From Streptomyces adustus (GTDB lineage: Bacteria > Actinomycetota > Actinomycetes > Streptomycetales > Streptomycetaceae), in contig NZ_VJZD01000002.1 of assembly GCF_009377175.1 (NCBI RefSeq), positions 56,832 to 120,831 on the forward strand: a DNA stretch of 64,000 nt, given 5' to 3'. Below are positions 9,644 through 18,107 of the stretch, piece by piece (the stretch's first letter is position 1; each line of letters opens with the position of its first letter). A program made the position numbers and the translations under genes. The notes below the pieces were generated by a model. That model was given only the letters and a program-made list of their open reading frames with translations. It ran no database searches and was not told the DNA's origin.

Positions 9644-11920
9644 TTGTCCCAGCACACGAGCACCCGTCAGGAACCGGACGCGGCAGGCGTTGCCGCGGAC
9701 GGACTCCTGACCCCGGACATCGACGAGGGGTCGTCTGCCACGGCGGAGAGCGAGCCCGCGCGACGGGTCACGTCCCCGGACACGGAACCGGCGGCCACCG
9801 GGGAAGCGGGCGAGGCGGTGGAGTCCGGGGCCGGTCGGAAGGCCGACACCGGAGCCGGAGCCGAAGCCGAAGCCGACATCGAAGCCGGTCGGCAGGCCGG
9901 GGAAACGGCCCGGGAAACGGTCCGGGAGGGCGAACCGGCGGCGGCCGACGCCGACGCCGTCACCGAAACCGACACGGCCACCGAAGCCGGCACCGAAACC
10001 CGAGCCGCTTCGCAGGACGCGCCCGCGGCCGCGTCCGACGGCGACGACGCCGAGACCGTGGCCTCGGGCGAAACCGCACCCGAAGCCGAGACCAAGACCG
10101 AAGCCACCGCCGGCGCCGACGCCGACGCCGACGGCGAGACTGAAGCCGAGACTGAAGCCGAAGCCTCCGCCGACGCCGAGACTGAAGCCAAGACTGAAGC
10201 CGAAGCCTCCGCCGAAGGCACCCCCGGCGCGCCGCCCGCCCGCTCCGGGATCCGTGGCCGGTGGCGGGGCTGGCGGGAGGGGCATCCGGGCGTCTCCCGG
10301 GGGCTCTCCGTCGCCGCCACCGTCCTCGCCGCGCTCCTCGTGCACGTCTGCCTCCAGATGCCGAGCACGCTCTCGACCCTGCGGCTCCAGGAGTTCCTGC
10401 GGCTGCCGGCCGAGGCGGTGATGGTGGCCGTCGTGCTGCTCAGCCTGCCGCGCCGGGCACGGCTGGTGGTGTCCGCGGTCCTCGGAGCGCTGCTCGGTGC
10501 CCTGACCGTGCTGAACATGCTGGACATGGGGTACAACGACTACCTCGGCCGGCGCTTCAACATCGTCCTCGACTGGGGCCTGCTCGCCGACGCCCAGTCG
10601 TATCTGAAGGACTCGCTCGGCGGGACGGTCACCCTGGCCCTCACCGTCGGTGTCGTCGTCGTGGTGATCCTCCTGCTCGTCCTGATGGCGCTGGCCCTGG
10701 TCCGGCTGGGCAACCTGCTGGACCGGCACCGCGCCCGGGCGACCCGGGCCACGCTCCTGGTCGGCACCGCCTGGATCACCTGCACCGCGCTCGGCCTGGA
10801 GGTCGGGGGCGTGCCCGTCGCCGCGGAGCACACGGCCGGCGTCGTCAAGTTCCAGGTGGAGACGGTGCGGCAGACCCTGCACGACGAGGCGGCGTTCCGG
10901 AAGGAGGCCGGGCAGGACACCTTCGGCAACACCCCGGCCGACCAGCTCGTGCCGGACCTGCGCGGCAAGGACATGATCTTCACGTTCATCGAGAGCTACG
11001 GCCGCAGCGCGATCGAGGACCCGATCATGGCGCCCGGGGTCGACCGGACGCTCGCGGACAGCACCGCGGCGCTGGCGAAGGCGGGCTTCCACGCCAAGAG
11101 CGGCTGGCTGACCTCGGCGACCTACGGCGGCAGCAGCTGGCTCGGCCACTCCACCACCCTGTCGGGCCTGTGGGTCGACAACCAGCAGCGCTACCGGACC
11201 GTCATGTCCAGCGACCACCTCAGCCTCACCAAGGCCTTCAAGAAGACCGGCGCCTGGGACACCGTCGGGGTCATGCCGGGCGTCCAGAAGGCCTGGCCCG
11301 AGCAGAAGTACTACGGCCTCGACAAGGTCTACAACGCCTTCCAGATGGGCTACCAGGGCCCGAAGTTCAGCTGGTCCACGATGCCCGACCAGTACGCGCT
11401 GGAGGCGTTCCAGCGGCTGGAGCACAGCCAGCAGCGCGACAAGCCGCTGATGTCGGAGATCATCCTGACGTCCAGCCACCAGCCCTGGGCGCCCATCCCG
11501 AAGATGGTCGACTGGGACACCATCGGCGACGGCTCGGTCTTCGAGGGCATCGAGAAGGCGGGCAACAACCCGGCGGACATCATCGCCGACTCCACCCGGT
11601 CCCGGGAGGAGTACGGCAAGTCGGTCCAGTACTCGGTGACCGCCCTCACCCAGTGGCTGGAGCGCTACGGCACCGACGACACCGTGCTGGTCTTCCTCGG
11701 CGACCACCAGCCGATCGCCCGGGTCAGCGGCAACCACGCCAGCCGTGACGTGCCGATCTCGATCGTCGCCAAGGACCCGAAGGTCCTCGACAGGATCGCC
11801 GACTGGAACTGGACGGACGGTCTGCGTCCCGCGCACAACGCGCCGGTGTGGAAGATGAACCTGTTCCGCGACCGGTTCCTGACGGCGTACGGCTCGACCC
11901 CGCACCCCTCCGGGAGCTGA
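9644..11920 (+). CDS. LTA-synthase/sulfatase-like membrane enzyme with acidic N-terminus
   Basis: 758 residues with a TTG start after GGAAGGAC. Residues 1 to about 195 are a low-complexity Ala/Glu/Thr/Asp region. About five membrane segments follow (about 218-390). The sulfatase/phosphatase fold begins at DMIFTFIESYGRS (about 443), with SATYGGSSW (about 490) at the nucleophile loop and LGDHQP (about 686) as metal ligands. This layout resembles LtaS-type transferases, which move glycerol-phosphate or phosphoethanolamine onto envelope polymers. The exact substrate is unknown. The N-terminal region is partly built from a duplicated 42-bp unit. Confidence 0.75.
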   Translation: MSQHTSTRQEPDAAGVAADGLLTPDIDEGSSATAESEPARRVTSPDTEPAATGEAGEAVESGAGRKADTGAGAEAEADIEAGRQAGETARETVREGEPAAADADAVTETDTATEAGTETRAASQDAPAAASDGDDAETVASGETAPEAETKTEATAGADADADGETEAETEAEASADAETEAKTEAEASAEGTPGAPPARSGIRGRWRGWREGHPGVSRGLSVAATVLAALLVHVCLQMPSTLSTLRLQEFLRLPAEAVMVAVVLLSLPRRARLVVSAVLGALLGALTVLNMLDMGYNDYLGRRFNIVLDWGLLADAQSYLKDSLGGTVTLALTVGVVVVVILLLVLMALALVRLGNLLDRHRARATRATLLVGTAWITCTALGLEVGGVPVAAEHTAGVVKFQVETVRQTLHDEAAFRKEAGQDTFGNTPADQLVPDLRGKDMIFTFIESYGRSAIEDPIMAPGVDRTLADSTAALAKAGFHAKSGWLTSATYGGSSWLGHSTTLSGLWVDNQQRYRTVMSSDHLSLTKAFKKTGAWDTVGVMPGVQKAWPEQKYYGLDKVYNAFQMGYQGPKFSWSTMPDQYALEAFQRLEHSQQRDKPLMSEIILTSSHQPWAPIPKMVDWDTIGDGSVFEGIEKAGNNPADIIADSTRSREEYGKSVQYSVTALTQWLERYGTDDTVLVFLGDHQPIARVSGNHASRDVPISIVAKDPKVLDRIADWNWTDGLRPAHNAPVWKMNLFRDRFLTAYGSTPHPSGS
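10136..10219 (+). repeat. 42-bp in-frame tandem duplication in the acidic region
   Basis: Two units, 10136-10177 and 10178-10219, encode ETEAETEAEASADA and ETEAKTEAEASAEG. Shorter GAAGCCGA-type repeats precede them. This is coding-sequence expansion of the acidic N-terminal tail. Confidence 0.7.
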
Positions 11921-13063
11921 TCAGCCCCCGGAGGTGTCCAGCTCCGCGTCCTCGCCGACGCCCGCGCAGTCGTAGGGGTCCTTCAGCCAGCCGTCCGGCA
12001 GCACCACACGGTTGTTGCCGGACGTGCGGCCGCGGGGCCCGTCGGCGCCGACCGGCCAGGGCTGGTCGAGGTCCAGCTCGTCCAGCCCGGCCCGCAGCTC
12101 CTCCAGGGAGGACGTGATGGCGAGCCGCTTGCGCATCTCGGAGCCCACCGAGAAGCCCTTGAGGTACCAGGCGACGTGCTTGCGGAAGTCGACGACCCCG
12201 CGGGACTCGTCGCCGATCCACTCGCCGAGCAGGGTGGCGTGCCGCACCATGACGTCGGCGACCTGGCGCAGGGTGGGGCGCGCGATGTCGTCGGTCCGCC
12301 CCTCGAAGGCGGCCACCAGGTCCGCGAACAGCCACGGGCGGCCGAGGCAGCCGCGGCCCACGACCACTCCGTCGCAGCCCGTCTCGCGCACCATCCGCAG
12401 CGCGTCCTCGGCCGACCAGATGTCGCCGTTGCCGAGCACCGGGATCTCCGGCACGTGCTCCTTGAGGCGCGCGATGGCCTCCCAGTCGGCGGTGCCGCCG
12501 TAGTGCTGCGCGGCCGTGCGGCCGTGCAGTGCGATGGAGGTCACGCCCTCCTCGACCGCGATCCGTCCGGCGTCGAGGTAGGTGATGTGGTCGTCGTCGA
12601 TGCCCTTGCGCATCTTCATGGTGACGGGGAGGTCCCCGGCGCCGCTGACCGCCTCGCGCAGGATCGAGCGCAGCAGGTTGCGCTTGTAGGGCAGGGCGGA
12701 GCCGCCGCCCTTGCGCGTCACCTTCGGGACCGGGCAGCCGAAGTTCAGGTCGATGTGGTCGGCGAGGTCCTCCTCCGCGATCATGCGGACGGCCTTGCCG
12801 ACGGTGGCCGGGTCGACGCCGTACAGCTGGATCGAGCGCGGCTTCTCGGTCGCGTCGAAGTGGATCAGCTGCATGGTCTTCTCGTTGCGTTCGACCAGCG
12901 CCCGGGTGGTGATCATCTCGCTCACGAACAGCCCCTTGCCGCCGCTGAACTCCCTGCACAGGGTGCGGAAGGGCGCGTTGGTGATGCCGGCCATGGGGGC
13001 CAGCACGACGGGCGGCCGGACGGTGTGCGGGCCGATCTGCAAGGGGGATGCGGGCGTGGGCAT
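11921..13063 (-). CDS. dusB: tRNA-dihydrouridine synthase B
   Basis: 380 residues. This FMN enzyme reduces uridine in the tRNA D-loop. APMAGITNAPFRTLCREF is the N-terminal flavin-site signature, and NFGCPVPKVTRKGGGSAL contains the catalytic Cys. I took ATG 13063 (MPTPASPLQIG); the 13 upstream in-frame codons are not family-like. The stop codon abuts the stop of the convergent sulfatase-like gene with no gap (TGA/TCA at 11918-11923). Confidence 0.93.
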   Translation of the reverse strand: MPTPASPLQIGPHTVRPPVVLAPMAGITNAPFRTLCREFSGGKGLFVSEMITTRALVERNEKTMQLIHFDATEKPRSIQLYGVDPATVGKAVRMIAEEDLADHIDLNFGCPVPKVTRKGGGSALPYKRNLLRSILREAVSGAGDLPVTMKMRKGIDDDHITYLDAGRIAVEEGVTSIALHGRTAAQHYGGTADWEAIARLKEHVPEIPVLGNGDIWSAEDALRMVRETGCDGVVVGRGCLGRPWLFADLVAAFEGRTDDIARPTLRQVADVMVRHATLLGEWIGDESRGVVDFRKHVAWYLKGFSVGSEMRKRLAITSSLEELRAGLDELDLDQPWPVGADGPRGRTSGNNRVVLPDGWLKDPYDCAGVGEDAELDTSGG

Positions 13064-13116
13064 TACCCCATTGTCGCGTATCGGCCGTCGTGCCCCCGGC
13101 AAAGATCGTGTAATGG

Positions 13117-13139
13117 TAATTAGTTAGACGCACTATTGA
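13117..13139. promoter_or_regulatory. Candidate operator upstream of the MFS exporter
   Basis: TAATTAGT-N7-ACTATTGA is an imperfect inverted repeat (TAGT/ACTA perfect, outer bases mostly matching) in the 88-bp interval between dusB and the divergent MFS gene. It is AT-rich against a GC-rich background. It resembles TetR/MarR operators of drug exporters, but no such regulator gene is adjacent. Confidence 0.45.
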
Positions 13140-13151
13140 AGTCGGCGTACG

Positions 13152-14609
13152 ATGGAACGCATGCCCGAGCTCAGCCCCCGGCGGCGTCAACTCGTCCTCG
13201 CGATCTGCTGCATGAGCCTGCTGATCGTGAGCCTGGACGTCACCGCACTGAACGTCGCCCTGCCGTCGATGCAGCGCGAACTCCATGCCGAGACCTCCGG
13301 TCTGCAATGGACGATCGACGCCTACACCCTGGTGCTGGCCTCGCTGCTGATGCTCGCCGGCTCCACGGCCGACCGGATCGGCCGCAAGAAGGTCTTCATG
13401 GCGGGCCTGACCGTGTTCTCCGTCGGCTCGCTGCTGTGCTCCCTGGCGCCCAGCCTCGACCTGCTGATCGTGTTCCGGATGATCCAGGCCGTCGGCGGCT
13501 CCATGCTCAACCCGGTCGCCATGTCGATCATCACCAACACCTTCACGGCCCCGCGCGAGCGGGCCCGGGCGATCGGCGTCTGGGGCGCCGTCGTCGGCAT
13601 CTCGATGGCGGCCGGTCCCCTGGTGGGCGGGCTGCTGGTGGAGTCGGACGGCTGGCGGGCGATCTTCTGGGTCAACCTGCCCGTCGGGCTCGCCGCGCTG
13701 CTGCTGACCCTCCGCTTCGTCCCCGAGTCCCGCGCGCCGAAGCCCCGCCGCCCCGACCCCGTCGGCCAGCTGCTGGTGATCGCGCTGTTCGGCTCGCTGA
13801 CGTACGCGATCATCGAGGCGCCGGCCGCGGGCGCCGCCTCGGTCCTGCCGTTCGCGCTGCTGGCCCTCGTGGCCCTGGCCGGGCTGCTGTGGTACGAGCC
13901 CCGGCGCGCCGAACCCCTCATCGACCTGCGCTTCTTCCGGTCCGCGCCGTTCAGCGGGGCGACGGTCGTCGCGGTCAGCGCGTTCGCCGCGCTCGGCGGC
14001 TTCCTGTTCCTGTCGACCCTGTACCTCCAGAACGTACGCGGCCTCGACGCGCTGCACGCGGGCCTGTGGATGCTGCCCACGGCGGTGCCGATGTTCCTGT
14101 GCGCGCCGCTGTCCGGACGGCTCGTGGGCAGCCGGGGCCCCCGGCTGCCGCTGCTGATCGCGGGCCTGACGATGACGGCGAGCGGCGTGCTGTTCGCGGC
14201 CTTCGAGGCGGAGACGTCGAACGTCACGCTGTTCGCCGGGTACGTCCTGTTCGGCATCGGCTTCGGCTTCGTCAACGCGCCCATCACCAACACCGCGGTG
14301 TCCGGCATGCCGCGCAGCCAGGCCGGCGTGGCCGCCGCCGTGGCCTCCACCAGCCGCCAGCTCGGGCAGACGCTCGGCGTCGCGGTGGTCGGGGCGGTGC
14401 TGGCCTCGGGCGTGGGCGCGTCGCCGTACGCGCGGGTGTTCGTGTCGGCCGCGCGGCCCGCGTGGTGGATCCTCGCCGGATGCGGCTTCGTCGTGCTGGC
14501 ACTGGGCGTGCTGACCAGCGGACGGTGGGCCCGGCGCACCGCCGAGCGGACGGCCGAGCGGCTGGAGACCGTGGAGCCGCGGGACGTGGTGGGCGCGGCC
14601 GGCCGCTAG
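13152..14609 (+). CDS. DHA2-type MFS drug exporter (14 TM)
   Basis: 485 residues. The N-terminus has the motif LDVTALNVALPSM (helix 1), motif A as DRIGRKKVF (about 76-84) and motif C-type helices typical of the 14-helix DHA2 family, which exchange drugs for protons. ATG 13152 is used; ATG 13161 is an alternative. The last codons run into a MITE-like element, and the TAG stop is part of its CTAG terminus, so the original C-terminus may have been different. No dedicated regulator is adjacent. Confidence 0.88.
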   Translation: MERMPELSPRRRQLVLAICCMSLLIVSLDVTALNVALPSMQRELHAETSGLQWTIDAYTLVLASLLMLAGSTADRIGRKKVFMAGLTVFSVGSLLCSLAPSLDLLIVFRMIQAVGGSMLNPVAMSIITNTFTAPRERARAIGVWGAVVGISMAAGPLVGGLLVESDGWRAIFWVNLPVGLAALLLTLRFVPESRAPKPRRPDPVGQLLVIALFGSLTYAIIEAPAAGAASVLPFALLALVALAGLLWYEPRRAEPLIDLRFFRSAPFSGATVVAVSAFAALGGFLFLSTLYLQNVRGLDALHAGLWMLPTAVPMFLCAPLSGRLVGSRGPRLPLLIAGLTMTASGVLFAAFEAETSNVTLFAGYVLFGIGFGFVNAPITNTAVSGMPRSQAGVAAAVASTSRQLGQTLGVAVVGAVLASGVGASPYARVFVSAARPAWWILAGCGFVVLALGVLTSGRWARRTAERTAERLETVEPRDVVGAAGR

Positions 14610-14784
14610 GGCCTGTCTGACAATTCGCGTCGTCGCCCGAAGGGCGGCCCGGCGGCGTCAGGTGCGTGCTCTCGGCGTGCCGGCCCCAGGCCTGCGTACT
14701 GGATGTACTCGGGTCTGGGGCCGGTGCGGCGAGAGGGCGTGCATGGCGCCGCCGGGCAGACGGGAATTGTCAGACAGGCCCTAG
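14606..14784. mobile_element. MITE-like 179-bp element with 21-bp perfect terminal inverted repeats
   Basis: The ends at 14606-14626 and 14764-14784 are exact reverse complements (CTAGGGCCTGTCTGAC... at the left). Flanking TA/CTAG is what IS630/Tc1-type insertion at TA would leave. The interior is also self-complementary (CCCGGCGGCG/CGCCGCCGGG, CTCTCG/CGAGAG, GGCCCCAGG/TCTGGGGCC, centre GTAC-tgga-TGTAC), so the transcript would fold into one long hairpin. It encodes no transposase and would need a helper in trans. Confidence 0.75.
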
Positions 14785-14857
14785 GCCCTGTCCGGCGGCG
14801 GGGTGAGGGCACGGCTTGGCCAACTCGCCGTGAAGAAACCCTGTTGATGTTGGTCAT
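14606..14857 (-). pseudogene. Possible small ORF whose 3' part is replaced by the MITE
   Basis: On the - strand AGGAG lies 10 nt before ATG 14857, a strong ribosome site. The frame starts MTNINRVSSRRVGQAVPSP, reads 24 codons to the MITE edge, crosses the whole element and stops at the CTAG on its far end (83 codons in total). The good start next to a junk-like tail suggests a gene cut by the insertion. I do not recognise the protein. Confidence 0.25.
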
Positions 14858-14911
14858 GCTGCACACTCCTTGCGGGCCGGGGTTCGCCCGGACGAGACCG
14901 CTGGAGGCGTC

Positions 14912-15127
14912 GTGCCGATCAACGCGAGCAAGGTGACCCGCTGGGACCAGCACGGGCGTGAGCATGTGGTCACGGTGCAGCGCTCCGGCGTGCAGCGCAC
15001 GATCAGCTGCGACACGTGCGGCTGGCGGCAGAGCACGCAGTTCCTGCCCTGGCTGAAGGCGCAGGAGCACCTGGCCGAGGCCCACCAGGCCACCGTCGAC
15101 CCGAGCGAGGCGCAGACGTCGCGATGA
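14912..15127 (+). CDS. Small zinc-finger-like conserved protein
   Basis: 71 residues with a GTG start after TGGAGG. CDTCGW near residue 37 followed by HLAEAH (about 54-59) gives a C-x2-C...H-x4-H pattern that could bind zinc. Function unknown. It starts 54 bp from the possible - strand ORF at 14857, so a divergent promoter may lie between them. The 127 bp between the MITE and this start hold nothing else I can name. Confidence 0.6.
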   Translation: MPINASKVTRWDQHGREHVVTVQRSGVQRTISCDTCGWRQSTQFLPWLKAQEHLAEAHQATVDPSEAQTSR

Positions 15128-15188
15128 CTTCCCGGAGCGCGGGCAGTCGTACCCCTACGACGCTCCCGCCCCCGTCGGAAGGCCTGCC

Positions 15189-16337
15189 ATGAGCGCTCTG
15201 TACGACACCCTGCGAAGGTACGCGAAGAACGGGACGGTGCCCGGAGCCGTCGGGCTGGTGGCCCGCGGCGACGACGTCGAGGTGGTGACGGTCGGCTCCG
15301 CGGACGCCGAGGGCACCACCCCGATGGCCCGTGACTCGATCTTCCGTATCGCCTCGATCACCAAGCCGATCACGGCGGCGGCGGTGCTGATGCTGGTGGA
15401 GGACGGCCGGATCGGCCTGGACTCCCCGGTCGAGAAGTGGCTGCCGGAACTGTCCTCGCCGATGGCCGTACGCACCCCGGCGAGCCCCGTCGAGGACGTG
15501 GTGCCCGCCGCCCGCCCCATCACGGTCGAGGACCTGCTGAGCTTCCGGGCGGGCTGGGGCTTCCCGGCGGACTTCTCGCTGCCCGCGGTCCAGGCGCTGT
15601 TCGAGGTGCAGAAGGACGGCCGCTTCCCGCAGGCGTGCCCGCCCCCGGACGCCTGGGTGGCCGCGCTCGCCGAGGTGCCGCTGCTGCACCAGCCGGGCGA
15701 GGCCTGGCTGTACCACACCTGCTCCGACCTCCAGGGCGTGCTGGTCGCCCGTGCCTCGGGCGGCACGCTGCCCGACTTCCTGACGGAGCGGATCTTCGAG
15801 CCGCTGGGGATGCGGGACACGGCGTTCGAGGTACCGGCCGAGCGGCGCCACCGCTTCACCACGGCCTACCAGCCCGGTCCGGACGGCACCCTCGTCCTGG
15901 CGGACCCCCCGGACGGCGCGTGGAGCCGGGTGCCCGCGTTCCCGTCGGGCGGCGGCGGGCTCACCGCCACGGCCGACGACTGGCTGGCCTTCGCCCGGAT
16001 GCTGCTGGCGGGCGGCGTGGCGAACGGCCGCCGGCTGCTCTCCCCCACCTCGGTGAGCCGGATGACCACCAACCACCTGACCGCGGGGCAGCGCGAGGCC
16101 GGCACCCTCTTCCTGGAGGGCCAGGGCTGGGGCTACGGCGGCCAGGTCGACGTCGCCCCCCTCGACCCGTGGAACGTGCCCGGCCGCTACGGCTGGGTCG
16201 GCGGCACCGGCACCACGGCCCATGTCGTCCCGGCGACGGGCACGGTCACCGTGCTGCTGACCCAGGTGGCGATGACCGGCCCGACGCCCACGCCGCTGAT
16301 GCGGGACTTCTGGCGGTGCACGGCGGGCGCCAGGTAG
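15189..16337 (+). CDS. Serine hydrolase of the class C beta-lactamase/PBP4* family
   Basis: 382 residues. SITK (in RIASITKPITAAAVLML, about 55) is the S-x-x-K nucleophile motif, YHTCSD (about 176) stands at the Y-x-N position, and GWVGGTGTT near 337 is at the KTG/HxG position. Members are esterases, D-aminopeptidases or carboxypeptidases, and few are true beta-lactamases. There is no signal peptide, so it is probably intracellular. It converges on the TetR gene, whose stop follows directly. Confidence 0.85.
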   Translation: MSALYDTLRRYAKNGTVPGAVGLVARGDDVEVVTVGSADAEGTTPMARDSIFRIASITKPITAAAVLMLVEDGRIGLDSPVEKWLPELSSPMAVRTPASPVEDVVPAARPITVEDLLSFRAGWGFPADFSLPAVQALFEVQKDGRFPQACPPPDAWVAALAEVPLLHQPGEAWLYHTCSDLQGVLVARASGGTLPDFLTERIFEPLGMRDTAFEVPAERRHRFTTAYQPGPDGTLVLADPPDGAWSRVPAFPSGGGGLTATADDWLAFARMLLAGGVANGRRLLSPTSVSRMTTNHLTAGQREAGTLFLEGQGWGYGGQVDVAPLDPWNVPGRYGWVGGTGTTAHVVPATGTVTVLLTQVAMTGPTPTPLMRDFWRCTAGAR

Positions 16338-16925
16338 TCACCCGCGCAGGCCGCGCACCAGCAGGTCGACCAGCGAGGCGAAGTCCGCCTGCGCCTCCGG
16401 CCGGGTCCACACCCGGGCGTATCCCGGGTCGTGGAAGCGGCCGGAGGCCTGGAAGACGGCGCGGGCCGCGGCGGCCGGGTCGGGGACGGCGAAGGTCCCG
16501 GTCCCGACCCCCTCCTCGACGATCCGGGTCAGCTGGCCGATCAGGTCGGCGATGTGCGCGGCGACCGCCTCGGCGCTCTCGGCGGCCAGCACCCGGTACG
16601 TGGCGAACAGCTCCGGGTCGTCGCCCGCCTTGCGGCGCTTGGCGTCGAACAGGGAGCGCAGCCAGTCGCGCAGCCTGGCCTCGGGGTCGCCGGGGCCGGA
16701 CGCGAAGGCGGCGAGGCCCTCGGCGGTACGGTCCAGCCACCGTTTGGTGACCGCCTCGCGCAGCGCGGCCTTGGTGCGGAAGTGGCGGTAGACGCTGCCG
16801 TGGCTGACGCCGAGCGCGCGGGCCACGTCCACCACGGTCGCCTTCGCCGGGCCGTGGCGGCGCAGTACCTCCTCGGTCGCCTCCAGGATGCGTTCGGCGG
16901 TCAGGGTCTCGGTGCTGGGTGCCAT
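16338..16925 (-). CDS. TetR-family regulator
   Basis: 195 residues. The N-terminal helix-turn-helix (about 26-50) ends with ALGVSHGSVYRHFRTKAALREAV, the standard TetR recognition helix. The ligand domain is not assignable. It lies 26 bp downstream of the aldo/keto reductase on the same strand, so the two probably form an operon. Autorepression at the palindrome upstream of that gene is likely. Confidence 0.88.
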   Translation of the reverse strand: MAPSTETLTAERILEATEEVLRRHGPAKATVVDVARALGVSHGSVYRHFRTKAALREAVTKRWLDRTAEGLAAFASGPGDPEARLRDWLRSLFDAKRRKAGDDPELFATYRVLAAESAEAVAAHIADLIGQLTRIVEEGVGTGTFAVPDPAAAARAVFQASGRFHDPGYARVWTRPEAQADFASLVDLLVRGLRG

Positions 16926-16951
16926 GCCTCAGACCGTACCCAGGGGGGTGG

Positions 16952-17962
16952 TCAGCGCTCGCTGTCGAGGTGGGCCAGGGCGGCGGCCCCGTAGCGGTCG
17001 CCGGCGGCGGCACCGGCCGGGACGGCCTGCTCGATCGCGGCGAGGTCGGCGTCGTCCAGCCGGACGTCCAGCGCGCCGAGCGACTCCGTCAGCCGCTCCC
17101 GGGTGCGGGCCCCGACCAGCGGCACGATGTCCTCGCCTTGGGCCAGCACCCAGGCGATGGCGATCTGCGCGACGGAGACGCCCTTCTGCTCGGCGATCTT
17201 CCGCAGCGCCTCGACCAGGCCCAGGTTGTGCCGGAGGTTGTCGCCCTGGAAGCGGGGCGAGAAGGCGCGGAAGTCGTTCGCCGCGAGCTGCCGGTCTGCG
17301 GTGTAGTGCCCGGAGATCAGGCCGCGCGAGAGCACCCCGTACGCGGTGACGGCGATGCCCAGCTCGCGGGTGGTCGGCAGGATCGACTCCTCGATGCCCC
17401 GGGAGATCAGCGAGTACTCGATCTGGAGGTCGGCGATCGGCGCGGTGGCCGCCGCCCTGCGGATGGTCCGCGCGCCGACCTCGCTGAGGCCGATGTGCCG
17501 GACGTAGCCCTGCTCGATCAGTTCGGCGATCGCGCCGACGGTCTCCTCGATGGGGACGGCCGGGTCGAGCCGGGCGATGCGGTAGACGTCGATGTGGTCG
17601 ACGCCCAGGCGCTGGAGGGAGTACGCGGCGAAGTTGCGGACCGCGGCCGGGCGTCCGTCGTAGCCGGACCAGCCGCCGTCCGGACCGCGCAGGGCGCCGA
17701 ACTTCACGCTGACCAGGGCCTGCTCGCGCCGGGCCGCGGGGGCGGAGCGCAGGGCCTCGCCGATCAGCATCTCGTTGTGGCCCATGCCGTAGAAGTCGCC
17801 GGTGTCGAGCAGGGTCACGCCCGCCTCCAGGGCGGCGTGGATCGTGGCGATCGACTCGGTCCGGTCCGCGTCGCCGTACAGCGCGGACATGCCCATGCAG
17901 CCGAGGCCGAGGGCGGAGACCTGCGGGCCGGTTGTTCCGAGGGAACGGGTTCGCATCGTCAT
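16952..17962 (-). CDS. Aldo/keto reductase
   Basis: 336 residues. An NADPH-dependent (beta/alpha)8 reductase. LGCMGMS near the N-terminus, LLDTGDFYGMGHNE (Asp and Tyr of the catalytic tetrad), VSVKFG (Lys), and IAWVLAQG with a downstream GARTRERL cofactor loop fit the YajO/AKR13-like group. I chose ATG 17962, with AGGGTG upstream; ATG 17956 is possible. First gene of an apparent operon with the TetR gene. Confidence 0.88.
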   Translation of the reverse strand: MTMRTRSLGTTGPQVSALGLGCMGMSALYGDADRTESIATIHAALEAGVTLLDTGDFYGMGHNEMLIGEALRSAPAARREQALVSVKFGALRGPDGGWSGYDGRPAAVRNFAAYSLQRLGVDHIDVYRIARLDPAVPIEETVGAIAELIEQGYVRHIGLSEVGARTIRRAAATAPIADLQIEYSLISRGIEESILPTTRELGIAVTAYGVLSRGLISGHYTADRQLAANDFRAFSPRFQGDNLRHNLGLVEALRKIAEQKGVSVAQIAIAWVLAQGEDIVPLVGARTRERLTESLGALDVRLDDADLAAIEQAVPAGAAAGDRYGAAALAHLDSER

Positions 17963-17985
17963 GCACAGCACCCTGGCATGACAGA

Positions 17986-18007
17986 TGACAGATTTCAATA
18001 TTTGTCA
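17986..18007. promoter_or_regulatory. Palindrome upstream of the AKR-TetR operon
   Basis: TGACAGA-TTTCAATA-TTTGTCA (6 of 7 arm bases pair) lies 24 bp upstream of the AKR start. Its length and AT-rich centre suit a TetR dimer site, most likely for the downstream TetR gene. Confidence 0.5.
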
Positions 18008-18055
18008 GCCGTTCGGCCGTCCGCACCCGCGCCCGCGCCCGCGCCCGGAAAGCAA

Positions 18056-18093
18056 AAGTTCCCCGCACCCCCGTGAAGGGGTGCGGGGAACTT
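18056..18093 (-). terminator. Terminator of glyS
   Basis: AAGTTCCCCGCACCCC pairs perfectly with GGGGTGCGGGGAACTT (16 bp, 6-nt loop). On the - strand it is followed by TTGCTTT. It begins 15 nt after the glyS stop. Confidence 0.85.
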
Positions 18094-18107
18094 CCGGCGC
18101 GCGGGAC

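Noticed and set aside
9407..11905. 832-codon - strand frame with Gly/Phe repeats (GFGFSLGF type)
   Set aside because: It is the reverse reading of the acidic repeat and sulfatase domain; the + strand frame contains clear membrane and catalytic motifs.
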